A stretch of DNA of 64,000 nt from Ganoderma boninense (lineage: Eukaryota > Basidiomycota > Agaricomycetes > Polyporales > Polyporaceae), in assembly GCA_002900995.3 (NCBI GenBank), contig CM035308.1:1178001-1242000 (forward strand), in the 5' to 3' direction. Position numbers and translations under genes: made by a program. Position 1 is the stretch's first letter. The number at the start of each line of letters is the position of its first letter. Shown here in pieces: positions 22,014 to 32,759 of the stretch. The notes beneath the pieces are model-generated. The model was not told the origin of the DNA. It worked only from the letters and a program-made list of their open reading frames with translations, and searched no databases.

Positions 22014-23049
22014 CAGTCACGTGGGGCGCGTCGCCGCTCGGTGGTGCCACCTAGCGCCCTTGAGTCGCACTGCTTGATTCCATCCCACTTGCCTCTCACT
22101 GTCCTGCTCTCTCTGCATGCTCTCGGTGACATGTCACTCCTAATGCGATGCCTTATGCCTCCTCCTCTGCCCCCGATAAATGTTCATAGCCTGTCGTGTG
22201 TCCGCCTCGGGTCGCTGGTCTCATCCGGGGCCGCGACTGAAGTTATACGCCCACAGCTCGCCATGCAGGATGTCACTTGCCAGCCCCCCCAAGATTCGGT
22301 TCATGAAAGTTTCAGCGAGTTTGATGGCCTTAATCGGTGGTCGAGGCCATGAAGGATTGGGACAAAGGTCGGCATGTGCCATGACTGAACGCTTCCGAAT
22401 CCAAAAATGGGGATGTATCGTTCAGCATGACGTTCGTGTACCCACGGGAGCCTCTCTGCGTTGTCTGCACCTGACGCCAAAGCGTGCATGAAGAGGAAGA
22501 AGGTTGGCTACCCGCGGAGAGGAAACGCAGACCGTTCTCGATTCGGACATCATCATCGACAACCACGGCAATTCTCAGCAGCCCGCGCTAGTTCGTTGAA
22601 TCCGACGGTGGAATGGGCAATCGCCAAACTTGAGTAGGCTTGCTCTTCGCCATGTTGCCAGTCAGTCAGTCCCCTTGCCGGGCAGGACTTCTCATTTATC
22701 AGGTGAGCATACCTTCACGCACAATGCCGGCTATTCTCTTTTCCGTCATGGTCAGCTGGTCATCCACTTTTCTGCGCTATGTACGGGAACAGACGGGAAC
22801 CCAAGCTCGACCTCTCAGGCTGCCGGCTTGGGAGGGGGGGCAGGGAAGGTGGGATGGAATGACACGGGAATGACGAGAACTCGGGAGAAGGTGCCATCGG
22901 GGGAATAGGGGGCACCCCAGCTTCCGACCAACCCTCGCTGACTTGGGTGTACTCGCTGTGGTCCTGTCTTGACTAATGTTAACGAGCGGCGCTGTATTAG
23001 TCAATTCGGTCGCTTTCCCTCGATAAACACGAAGCGCGGAAGAGGCAAC
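22014..23049. other. intergenic spacer between RIF1 and the P450
   Basis: Short open frames exist on both strands near 22.2-22.6 kb, but none matches a family I recognise and none has a coherent exon chain. Confidence 0.45.
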
Positions 23050-23050
23050 C

Positions 23051-23060
23051 CCATATAAGA
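23051..23060 (+). promoter_or_regulatory. TATA box of the P450 gene
   Basis: CATATAAGA about 60 bp before the ATG at 23116. Confidence 0.45.
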
Positions 23061-23115
23061 CCGCCACCTTCCCCAGACTACACCCCGTGAGTCTCCAGCT
23101 TCTCGTCAGTCGACC

Positions 23116-25233
23116 ATGCTCATGCCGCAGGAACCTTTATATCAGCGGGTCTTAATAGACTCGCTTGTCGTCGTTGCAATTTTTGCCATTACGTTCTTCT
23201 TTACTCGAGCGTTACGCATCAAGAGGGCGGGCGAGAGGCTGCCACCAGGTCCTCCAAGCCACTGGCTTTTCGGACACATATTGCCTCGATCCCAGTACGT
23301 CGAGATTCATCATACCCTAGTTATCGCTAATCGTCTAGCATGCATGTTATAGCGCGGCCCGTTATTATAGCGAGCTAGGGAAGAGTTATGGTCCGGTCTA
23401 TACTGTTCGATATGGCTCCAAGTATGTTTGCGTCATCACAGGACATCAGGTTGGTACATGCTTCGCGTTGCTGTGATGATTCATGCTCAATTCCGGGTAG
23501 GCAGCGATTGATATCATGATCAAGCAATCCCACAAACTGGCTGACCGTCCGCGCTATATCGTAGCTGGCGAAATCCTCTCCAGAGGGATGCGCGTACTCG
23601 CAACTAGAGCAGGTGACCGTCTTCGGAGGCTACGCGGGTATGTTAACACACCGCCTGTATCCTTGATAGTGTGCCGATGACTAGCGTGCACGCACTATCT
23701 CCGTCCCTCAACGAGAAGCTCTCTGCATGCTATACTCCAGCCGCAGTCCTCCATCGCATACGTGCCCATCCAGATGAAGCACGCGCAAAACTACGTTCTA
23801 GACATCCTGGATGCGCCAGAGCAACACTTGACTCATGCAAAAAGGCGGGTAGCGGCTTCGTCTCTTCTAACCCGTCTGTTGTGACTAATTTATCTGCCAT
23901 CTCGGACAGGTTTGCCGCGAGTGTCATCATGTCCGTAACGTACGGAAAGACTACCCCGACCTCGTACTCGGACCCGGAAGTTCAACAAATCAACAAAGGC
24001 ACCGCGCGGCTTGGCGACACTCTCCGCCCGGGAGCGTACCTCATCGAGTCGTACCCATGGCTGAGATATGTCCCCGGCATGACGTCGGAGTTGGAGTTGT
24101 GGCATCAAGAGGAGCTCAACCTGTACCGCGGGCAGGTGGAGGCGGTCAAGCAGCGGCTGGTGCGTTCACTGGCCCCTCGGTTTACTTCCGCTCGGATGGA
24201 CTGAAACCGGTCGCGGGTACAGGCAAGGAACGAGGCACAGCCGTGCTTTACGACGTATCTCCTCGAGCATCAGGAGGAATCGGGGCTATCGGATGATGAG
24301 TTGGCGTACCTTGCTGGTTCGATGTTTGGGGCCGGGTCGGACACGGTAGGCCAAAACGAAACTGTTTCAAAGACCATGCATCTGACGCTGTTGTGTGCAG
24401 ACGAGCGGTGTGTTGGGCTTCTTCGTGATGGCGGCGGCCAAGTTCCCCGACACCCAGCGGAGAGTGCAGGCCCAACTTGACGAGGTTGTCGGTCGGGACC
24501 GCCGTGCGTGGTGCTCTTGGACATGAGTTTCCGAAACGTCTACTCACACGGTAGACAGTGCCCACTTTTGCTGACCAGGACAAGCTCCCGGAAATATGGG
24601 CTTACATCGAGGAGCTGTTCAGGTGGCGGCCAGTAGCCCCAGTAGGTATATCCCATGCGGCCACGGAAGACGTATTCTGGGTAAGTGCTTCAGGTTATTC
24701 CGTCATCTACCTGAATTTCAACGACGCACAGGGAGACTACGTCATACCTGCCGGAACGGAAGTAGTGGGTTGTCACTGGTGCGCGAAAACCAGCATATTT
24801 ATTCATGGGAGTTCTCCGATCTCAAATGCTCCATAGGGCGATTGCACGCGACCCAGACGTCTTCCCGGACGGAGACACTTTTAATCCAGGACGCTGGCTG
24901 GACGAAAAAGGCCAGATGAGGACGGACTTGCGATTCTTCAACTGGGGCTTCGGGCGCAGGTCAAGCATTCTTTTCTAATCGTGTTTCATGCTGGGCTGAA
25001 CGCTGTTGTGCAGGATTTGTCCGGGCCAGCATCTTGCAGACCGGTCGCTCTTCATCACGATTGCACTCACATTATGGGCGTTCGACATCTCTGAGGATCC
25101 CGCACACCCCATCGACACCATGGCTATCAAGGATGGCGCCCTGGCACACTCGGAGCAGTTCCCTGCCCGTTTCAGGCCAAGGGTCAGTGAGCTCCGGGAG
25201 AAGATTGCTTCCTACCAGCCCGAAGCCGAGTAA
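23116..25233 (+). CDS. cytochrome P450 monooxygenase
   Basis: Eleven exons (23116-23294, 23353-23449, 23501-23637, 23719-23844, 23910-24159, 24223-24345, 24401-24503, 24559-24680, 24732-24778, 24837-24959, 25014-25233) give 508 residues, a normal P450 length. There is an N-terminal membrane anchor (SLVVVAIFAITFFFTRAL), a proline hinge (RLPPGPPSHWLFGHI), the I-helix motif GAGSDTTS, ExxR within IEELFRW, and the heme loop WGFGRRICPGQHLA. It is an ER-anchored class II enzyme needing a P450 reductase, and it hydroxylates a small organic molecule whose identity cannot be told. The family resembles the O-methylsterigmatocystin-oxidoreductase-like P450s abundant in wood-decay fungi. Intron 4 (23845-23909) starts with GC, not GT; this is the only way to keep the conserved HAKRFAASVIMSVTYG. 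With these splice sites the gene is intact. Confidence 0.85.
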
Positions 25234-25670
25234 AAGCTTATTCCCATGACGCGCTTTAGAGGAAGGATCAGCTGGTTGGTGGACATGTACTTTTTGCTAT
25301 ACTCCTGCGGTGTACACCCAAGTCTGTACGATGAGTGGAACGGGTGCGCGCGAATCCCGGTGAGAATCAGTGGAGCTGTGTCTGCATCCAAGGATGACAG
25401 GCCCGGGCGGTTCCGAATGCTACCATTGCCATGTTCCACCGAAGGCGTGGAAGACGTCTCCATGTTGGTAACCCGTCACCTTCGTATTACGTGTACATAT
25501 CGTTGCGTGTGCGTTGTGGTCCGGCTTCCTCTCTGGCTCTCGCTCTGTGTACGTGGCAGCTTGGCTCAGTATTCTACGAAACACTGTTACTCCACAGCGT
25601 CACCGTTGCCCCTTTTGTAACCACCAGCGTTCCCCAATAAGCGCCTTCCGCCGCGGGTGTGGCCCAGCCA

Positions 25671-27890
25671 ATGAAAGTCGCTGTCGTTGGTTCCGGCGTC
25701 GCCGGTCTTGGTGCAACATGGGTCGGTCGATGCTTTCAATGCATTCACTCTGCATGCTGACAGCCTCTCACCAACATCCAGCTCCTCAACGAATATACAG
25801 ACCATGAAGTTCACCTTTTCGACGCGGACTCCCGCCCCGGTGGCCATGCGAACACAGTCACCTTAGAACGGCCAGGCAAACAATCCTTCGACGTTGATAC
25901 GTGAGGATTTCCTCTTGGTTTCTCCCCCCCTCAGTTAAAGCTCCTCTTACATGGCTTATACAGTGGTTTCGTGAGTTTCCATGAGGACGTCGCCTGTCAG
26001 ACGATGGACTGACCCGTCACCGTCACCGCACTAGATTGTCTTCAATCCCAACACCTACCCAAATTTCCTCAATTTCCTCAACCTTTCCCCAGACCTCGCA
26101 GAACGTATAATCAAGACGGAGATGACGTTCTCTGTCTCACGCGATTCGGGTGCATTCGAGTGGGCAGGAAATAACCTCCTAACCGTGTTTTGTCAGCCAA
26201 AACGTCTCCTCGACCTGAATGTGTGGCGTCTTCTGTATGGCGTGCTCCGCTTCAACGCGAACGCTCAGCGATTTCTCGTCGAACTCGAGAACAAGTCTTC
26301 CGATGCCGAAAGAATTTCCATTGGGACGTACCTCGAACGCCACGGATACTCGGACTCTTTCCGAGACAACTACCTCATCGTATGCGCTATTATTAAGTAG
26401 CTTGGGTTTGTGCTGACTGACAATGTTTGGTCCAGCCGATGACTGCTGCTATCTGGAGCACCCCTCCGGACAAATGCTCTCTCGACTTCCCTGCAAAGAC
26501 ATTGGTCCGTCAGCTCCTTCGTAAAACACCAACCCAGATCATAGTCTGATATTACCCAACCAGATCCGATTCATGCACAACCACCATCTTCTTCAAGTTG
26601 CGGGAAGACCAAAATGGCTGACCCTTCGTGGGGGAAGGTGACTTTTAGAAGAATTCCTTTGAGTGCCCACTGACTAGCGCTCCTCCTAGCCGGACATACG
26701 TCAAGAGAATCCTCTCTCGTCTGGCCCCCTCACAGTTGCACCTCTCTACTCCCATCCAGGCCCTGAAATCAGTCCCTGAGACCAAACAGCTGGAGCTCAC
26801 TACTGCGTCCGGAGAGAAGCTGTCCTTCGACCATGTTATCTTTGCATGTCATACGGACACTACCGTGGACATCCTCGAGGCCGGAGATGGGATGACCTCC
26901 GAGGAGGCACCTGTCCTCAAAGCGTTCAAGTGGAATAAGAACGAAGCAGTCCTGCACAGCGATGTCCAGGTCAGGCGCATCCAAGAATATGACCGCTATG
27001 ACGGGATTCCTCTAACATGAAACTCGCGATGGCCGACTCCATTTAGCTCATGCCGAAAGCCGTATCTGCCTGGTCAAGTTGGAACTATCTGAGCGAATCC
27101 GTGATCGACCGCGCCGGGAAGTACCTCCCAAACATCAACCGAGTCTCCTTGTACGTCGCAAACTCTCAGCTCAGAAATGCCATCCGCTGATCTTCGCCGC
27201 ACTTCGGCTCCAGGACTTGTACGTCTCTCTATCTCCTTGTCTCAGACCCCTGCCTGTGGAGCTAACGGCCTTTCAGACTGGATGGGCCTGCTCCAGGACC
27301 TTCCAGACAAATACGGCGACCCGATCCTCGTAACGCTCAACCCGCCGTTTGAGCCCAAACCCGAACTAACCTACGGGCGGTACAAGTACGACCATCCAAT
27401 CCTGAGCGAAGAGGTAACGATAGACCCACCCTTCCCTCCCCGCCCGCGGGCCTCCCACTCGCGCTATTCTCGTACTCATTCACCCGATATAACATTCACC
27501 CGATATAACTTCTTCCTGTAGGCGATCCGGGCCCAAGCGTTCCTCCCGAGTATTCAAAACACCCGCGGGATCTCCTTCGCCGGCGCCTGGACAAAGTACG
27601 GCTTCCATGAGGACGGTTTCACCTCCGGCCTTCGCGCCGCTGCGGCCCTCGCAGGGCCCTCGGCCAATCTTCCGTTCGAGATCGCGTCGCTCGACCGCCC
27701 CCCAGACGAGACCGCAGTACGGCTAGCGCATTATTTCGACGTGTTTGAGGGGTGGGGCGCGGCGTGGATTCTTGGGAACGTCTTCGCCACCGTCCTAGCC
27801 GTCTTGGGAGCGCTGTTGAGGGTGGATCTCAGGTACCCTGAGCTTGGACCTACGCGCGCGACCGGAGCCAAGAAGGCGAAGGAGGATTAG
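25671..27890 (+). CDS. FAD-dependent amine-oxidase-like oxidoreductase (COG2907 type)
   Basis: Eleven exons (25671-25721, 25782-25900, 25964-25970, 26035-26379, 26436-26504, 26564-26637, 26690-26969, 27047-27150, 27214-27218, 27277-27413, 27522-27890) give 519 residues. The N-terminus is a Rossmann dinucleotide fold (MKVAVVGSGVAGLGATW, with GSGVAG), followed by the FAD-family motif DADSRPGGHANTV. The conserved DTGFIVFN is assembled across a 7 nt exon, and VSLTYWM across a 5 nt exon. The C-terminal FAD contact is ISFAGAWTKYGFHEDGF. The family is the predicted NAD/FAD-binding protein group found in bacteria beside cyclopropane fatty-acid synthases, with many fungal members; substrate unknown. 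A hydrophobic segment near the end (WILGNVFATVLAVLGALL) suggests membrane attachment. It starts 437 bp after the P450 on the same strand. Confidence 0.85.
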
Positions 27891-28508
27891 ATGTTCAGAT
27901 AACGAGGGCGGGATTTGGAGAAGGGGAGGCTGATTTGGACTGGGTCGTTCAATTTCCGGTGGGGTTGGAAGGAGTTCGAACTTTGGCACGGGTGGGATGT
28001 AGAATGAATACGGTGGATATTGAACTGTGGACACGCCACGGAATCAGGTCCGGATCGTAAGAGAGTCGTAATAGGTACTGGCAGTTGACGTGATCTAGTA
28101 TGTATCGGGACCAACCACTACTACGCGCGCAACGAACGTATACAGTCCGATCGAGAGGGAGATAGGCTGGACTTCATCAGAGCAGTAACCAAAGACAAAT
28201 ATACAAAATCAGAAATCCGAAGGAGACTGCTAGATAATACATAGAGCACTCGCAACCGAGCTTTTGAGTAGATGCAGCTCATGAGAGAGGCCATTATAAC
28301 AAGGCAATGGTATAAGTCTACACATAACCAAACGAATCCAACGTCCGCGATGCACCCGCACGGCTCGACATCGACAATCTAGATATAGACACTGATAGCA
28401 ACCGTCAATGAGAAAACAAGGACACAAAACAGCGACAGCGCATTTCGCCCACCTCCCTGAGGGGCATCCAAATCGCAACCAGCGCAGATCTCTAGCCACA
28501 CAACGTAA
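27891..28508. other. convergent 3' region
   Basis: Separates the stop codons of the FAD enzyme (plus) and the antiporter (minus). No gene seen. Confidence 0.5.
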
Positions 28509-31500
28509 TCACTCCACCTCCCCATGCCCGTTCCCCATCGCCCGGAGCGGCGTGTGCTTCACCTCCGGGACAGGCAGGCTGAACCGGACGGTGTTCCTCG
28601 GCGAATCGTCATCGTCGTCCGCCTTTTCTCCATCGTCCCCGTTCGCAGCCGTCGGTGAGGTAGGCGAGACGATGCGTGGCGTCGATGTACCGCCCCTTCC
28701 ATCGTCCGCGAAGCGTACCGAGCGCGCAGGCGACATCTCGCGGCTGGGCAGCTCCGAGCGGATAGAATCGATACGTCGGTGCGCGAGGCGGAGGTGAGGG
28801 TTTGGGCCCACTGGCGTCGTCGTGCCAGACACGGGCGTGCGTGGGGGGCGCGGCGAGCGCATCGCGGAACTCCGCCCGCGCGTCTCCTCCGATGGGGTTT
28901 GTGCTCCAGAGGGCGTGCGTTCATCATCCGGCGCGGCGAACTGAGCGTGTCGGCGCTGGTTGAAGTCTTCGCTCTGCGAGCGTTGGAGGGTGTGCGGTCG
29001 GTGCCCGAGGATCCCGCGACGCATGAACGTGTGCTTCGTCTTAGGGGCCTTAATTTTCGGGAGCTTGGATTTGCGTGACTTCTCCTTGCTGTGGGCTCTG
29101 CGCCCTGGCAGTTCGCCCGCGCTTTGGTCGGATACCCAACCCTCGTCCTCGGGGGACCCGTCACTCGCGTCCCGGGATTGCCCTCCGCCCACTCCGCCGC
29201 GTTGGCTGGTGGTTGGGGATATCTGCGGGCTCGAGGCATGGAGCACGGTCCTGGTCCACTCTTCGATGTCCTTGACCTCATGCTTCACACCTTCCTCCGC
29301 CGCATGGAACATGTGCTCCAGCTCTTCCGGCGCAAGGCGCAGCTTGGACCGGATATCCTCGACGACGTGCCGAGACACCGCCTCCGCGACACGGAACGTC
29401 TGCGTCTGTGTCTCTGATGGACCATAGGCGTTCCGCTGAACCTCCACTTCGACCTAAGTACATGCGGACAACGTAATGATCAGCGATCGGTAAACCCACG
29501 GCGTGCACGTATCGCATCAATCGCGCACGGATGTGTAAAAGCCCTAATCCGAAACTTACCTCTGCACCTGGGCCTTCGCGTCGTTCGATAATTCTGTGCG
29601 GACCTTCCCTCCACTCGGACACAACGCCGGACCCATCCGGGGGCTCCTCGCTGCCCGGAGGCGTCACCTTCTCATGCGGAGTCTGAGACTCCTCATCCAT
29701 GGGCTTGTCTTCCTGCGTAGAGGACCCGTCCACCGGGGTGATAGTCAACGTCCGCTGGTCCCGATTGATGACGATGTCTTCGCCCGGTTGCACATGGCGG
29801 ATCTGCGTCGCCCATTCGGGCAGGATGGGGCGCCTGCGCGTCGAGCCCACAGTGTCATGCCTGGACCAGGTGCGAGAGACCGAGTGCACACGGCGCCCGA
29901 AGGTAAAGAAGGGAATGGAGAGACCATGGACAGCGATGGAGCAAAGCACCATGAATGCGACGATTGGTTGGATAGAGGCCGCAAGCAGCTGCTGCTGGCC
30001 GACTGGAGGGTCCTCGGGTGTGGGCAGCTGCTCGGCGGCGAGCGTGGAAATGAAGACAGCACCTAATCATATGTTCGACGGACATCAGGTTTCCTCTATT
30101 CTGGAATGTTCAACCCGGAAACGCACCAATACCCATAGGACCAAAGTGACCGCTGAACACCGCTTCCCGGAATGTCTTGATGTCGGGAATGAACTTGTAA
30201 AGCGCGATGATGACAGGCAATCTGCGCAAAATCAAGACAAGGATGGCGATAACGAAAAGCCGCCACAGTGACAAGCTGAGCGACGCGTCTGTGAAACTGT
30301 TGAAAGGCATCCAGGCGCCCACAAACACGAACGCAGCGATGTTGAATAACAGATCGATCACGGACGAAAACACAGACTCTTCCGTCTGCTTGTTGAAGAA
30401 ACCGTCCCAGGCGAATGCAGCCCCGCATGAGAACGCCGCCAGGAGGTCGTCAGAGCCGAGGAGCGTTGTAGCGCCAATGGTGAGCATCGCAAGCGATACA
30501 TACTGGGCGACGTACGACTGTCTGTCGATGAGCTCCTTCGACTCACAAAATCGCATGAGGTGCCGGAAGCCGAATCCTAACAAGGCGCCAAAAACGATGC
30601 CAAGAACCACCTGATCTGTGAACGTGTACGGCACAATGCCGGTGGATCAGCATGGACTGTAGGTTATCAAGCGATGCAGCGTAGGCCATGACGTACAGAG
30701 CCATAGGAGGAGAATCCAGTCGGAAACGGCTCGTCCCGTCGACGGGTCAACGATGAGGTAAAGTGCGAGGAAGAGGAAAGGGAATGCGGCTCCGTCGTTA
30801 CAACCGGATTCCGCTGCGAGAAGGTGCCGCAGGTGAGCAGGAACGTGTTTATCCGCGTATTTTCCACCGACGACTGCCGCGGCCAAGATGGGGTCCGTCG
30901 GGGTGAGGCAGGCAGCGACAGCGAGGGAAGAAAGGAAGCTTAGGCTCGGAATGAGCGCATATATGAGGGCGCCGGATACAAACCAACCCTAAGAAGCGAG
31001 AACAGTCAGGGAATGCTTTAGCCGGGAGGGACCCAACGTACCCATGTCATAACGGGACCCAGCAGAAAGAGTAGGCTTTTCCAATGTCTTTGCATGTAGG
31101 CCTTGGGCAACTCGACGCCAATTGCGAAAACACCGATAGCGAGAATGACTCGGGTAACTTCGAGAGTGATGGTATTGATAGTCTCGCGCTCTCCTCCACC
31201 CCACCCTCTGGGATCGAAGATGTTCGCGCCGTACGGCCCTGAAAGAGCGAGTTCTAGATTGCACATTGCTCTTTGAATTGAACCTTGCTCACCTATTACG
31301 ACGCCGAAGACGAATGCCCAGATCGCTTCTCCGACGTAAAGCTAGACGAACGCAGCTGAGAACAAAGAAAGGTGGTGTGGACACGGAGAGAGGCATACCT
31401 TTTCACGAATGAAAAGCGAGAACATACCAAACTGCAAGGCCAATGAAACGATATAGTCTACATCAGATGGAAGAGAACTCACCAGAACTACAAACCCACC

Positions 31501-31605
31501 CAACGCCGCATAGGCGATGTGGGGTATGGAAATTTCGAACTGTGGCATCGTTTGAATGATGCTGAGGATGATGTGGGAACCTACACTCACCGGATCGAAC
31601 CTCAT
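28509..31605 (-). CDS. NHA1: plasma membrane Na+/H+ antiporter, NHA1/Sod2 type
   Basis: Nine exons (31605-31591, 31539-31483, 31431-31399, 31341-31293, 31238-31042, 30988-30697, 30615-30127, 30062-29560, 29453-28509) give 859 residues. About the first 430 residues hold roughly a dozen membrane helices with family hallmarks: PYGANIFDPRGWG, LEVTRVILAIGVFAIGVELP, the ACLTPTDPILAAAVV unwound helix carrying the ion-site acidic residue, AAESGCNDGAAFPFL and FSGHFGPMGIGAVF. The long cytosolic tail is acidic and Ser/Thr-rich, with Arg-Ser and Ser-Pro sites, as in fungal NHA1 regulatory tails. The protein exports Na+ and K+ in exchange for protons and controls salt and pH tolerance. The first coding exon is only 15 nt (MRFDP). 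Its donor GTGAGTG is strong, and splicing yields the family start FEISIPHIAYAALGG. Confidence 0.87.
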
Positions 31606-32080
31606 TGCGTTCGTGGAGCGTAAAGTTGTGTCTCGAGTGGATTGTTAACGTCTCCGGTCCGCCTCCGGACGCTGGTGAGGGGGAGAGACGGTGATCCAAG
31701 TCGGAGAGGAACTCGTGAATAGTCGTGGTCTCGAGGAAGTCGTGGACTGCGGCCAAGAAGGAGAGTGGAGTTTGATAACGGGGGCCCAAGAGATTGCTTC
31801 GGTGCTTAACATATGCCCCCTCAAATCGTAGCAGATGCCGAGCGGCGCCTCGGAGTGCCCAGCCGAGGGAGAGGCCCTGGACCGAGCAAATGGGTGGGAT
31901 CGTCTGGGGAGACCCTGGTCGGCGTTCTAGGATGTTCCTGGTGGGCGAGACCAGAAGTGAGGGTGCGATGGACACCGGACGGACGTGGGGGGGAGAAGAG
32001 GTTGACGAGTTTTATGGATGAGGACAAGGCTGCGTGTGGAGTTGCACGCACAGGCGCTCCGGCACCCAGCGCGGCAAATT
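31606..32080. other. NHA1 upstream region
   Basis: A minus-strand frame is open over most of this stretch, but it shows no homology and would read through the first NHA1 introns. I treat it as promoter and leader. Confidence 0.45.
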
Positions 32081-32102
32081 AGTCATTCCAAGGGTGGGGC
32101 CC

Positions 32103-32736
32103 GGCCGCGAAGCGGCCCAAAAGGTGCCAAGGGTGGGCAGCGCGCCGGAGGCGCGCTCTCCGTCCTCCGACCATCCACACCTTCCAGCTCCCTCAATCTC
32201 GACTGCAAGCTAGTGCAAAATACGCTTCAAAATCGTGCTTTATGGTGCTTCATTTACTGGGGTCTCGCGGCGGCGCGCGCGCCGCCGCGTCTCAATCTAA
32301 ACCTCTCTATTTCCCCGTGCGCCTCGGTTTGCGATCACAACTCCTTCTCGAGTTCTCCACCAGTTTCCTTCGTCTCGGGCTCATTTTTGATTGATATATC
32401 TTACCTTTTAGAATAATCCAGCACCACCACATACCACTTTCCCTCCCTGCTCAGTTTGCATTGTGTTTGTTTACGTTCAGTTGCTGTCTGGGCCCTTGGT
32501 TTGTGGCTCATGCTCTTGTATTTATATCACGTACACTTTAATATGACCCCAGATACATTACGCTTTCCCTTGTGCTTCCGCGGACCACTGAAACCGGGTG
32601 CGCCTGTCCTCGAGCCCGTCGCGAGCTCCGCTAGGCTCTGCCGCGCCGTAAGCGCCCGCGAATGGTGCACGGTCTCCTTCCGTATAAGGGCGTAGTAGGG
32701 CTAGGGTTTATTTGATCCCTCCGACCAAATTTGGTC
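32103..32736. repeat. cluster of palindromes
   Basis: Four inverted repeats lie close together: GGCCGC-GAA-GCGGCC (32103-32117), GCGCGCC-GGA-GGCGCGC (32140-32156), a perfect 24 bp GC-only palindrome (32266-32289) and GACCAAATTTGGTC (32723-32736). The octamer CCAAGGGT recurs in both orientations near 32091, 32128 and 32758. There is no coding sequence. Confidence 0.6.
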
Positions 32737-32759
32737 TGGGGGACCAATTTAGTCGTGAC

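Noticed and set aside
23671..24204. Apparent frameshift in the P450 between a His-rich stretch and the NYVLDIL motif
   Set aside because: Using the acceptor at 23718 and the GC donor at 23845 gives a continuous protein with LHAILQPQ and YVPIQMKHAQNYVLDIL in order. No frameshift is needed.
23116..27890. P450 plus FAD oxidoreductase as a secondary-metabolite cluster
   Set aside because: No synthase, terpene cyclase, NRPS or PKS is nearby. The next genes are an ion antiporter and RIF1, and the methyltransferase is 25 kb away.
31463..31975. Minus-strand open frame upstream of and overlapping the first NHA1 exons
   Set aside because: It lies in a different register from the antiporter, has no recognisable domain and crosses two good introns.
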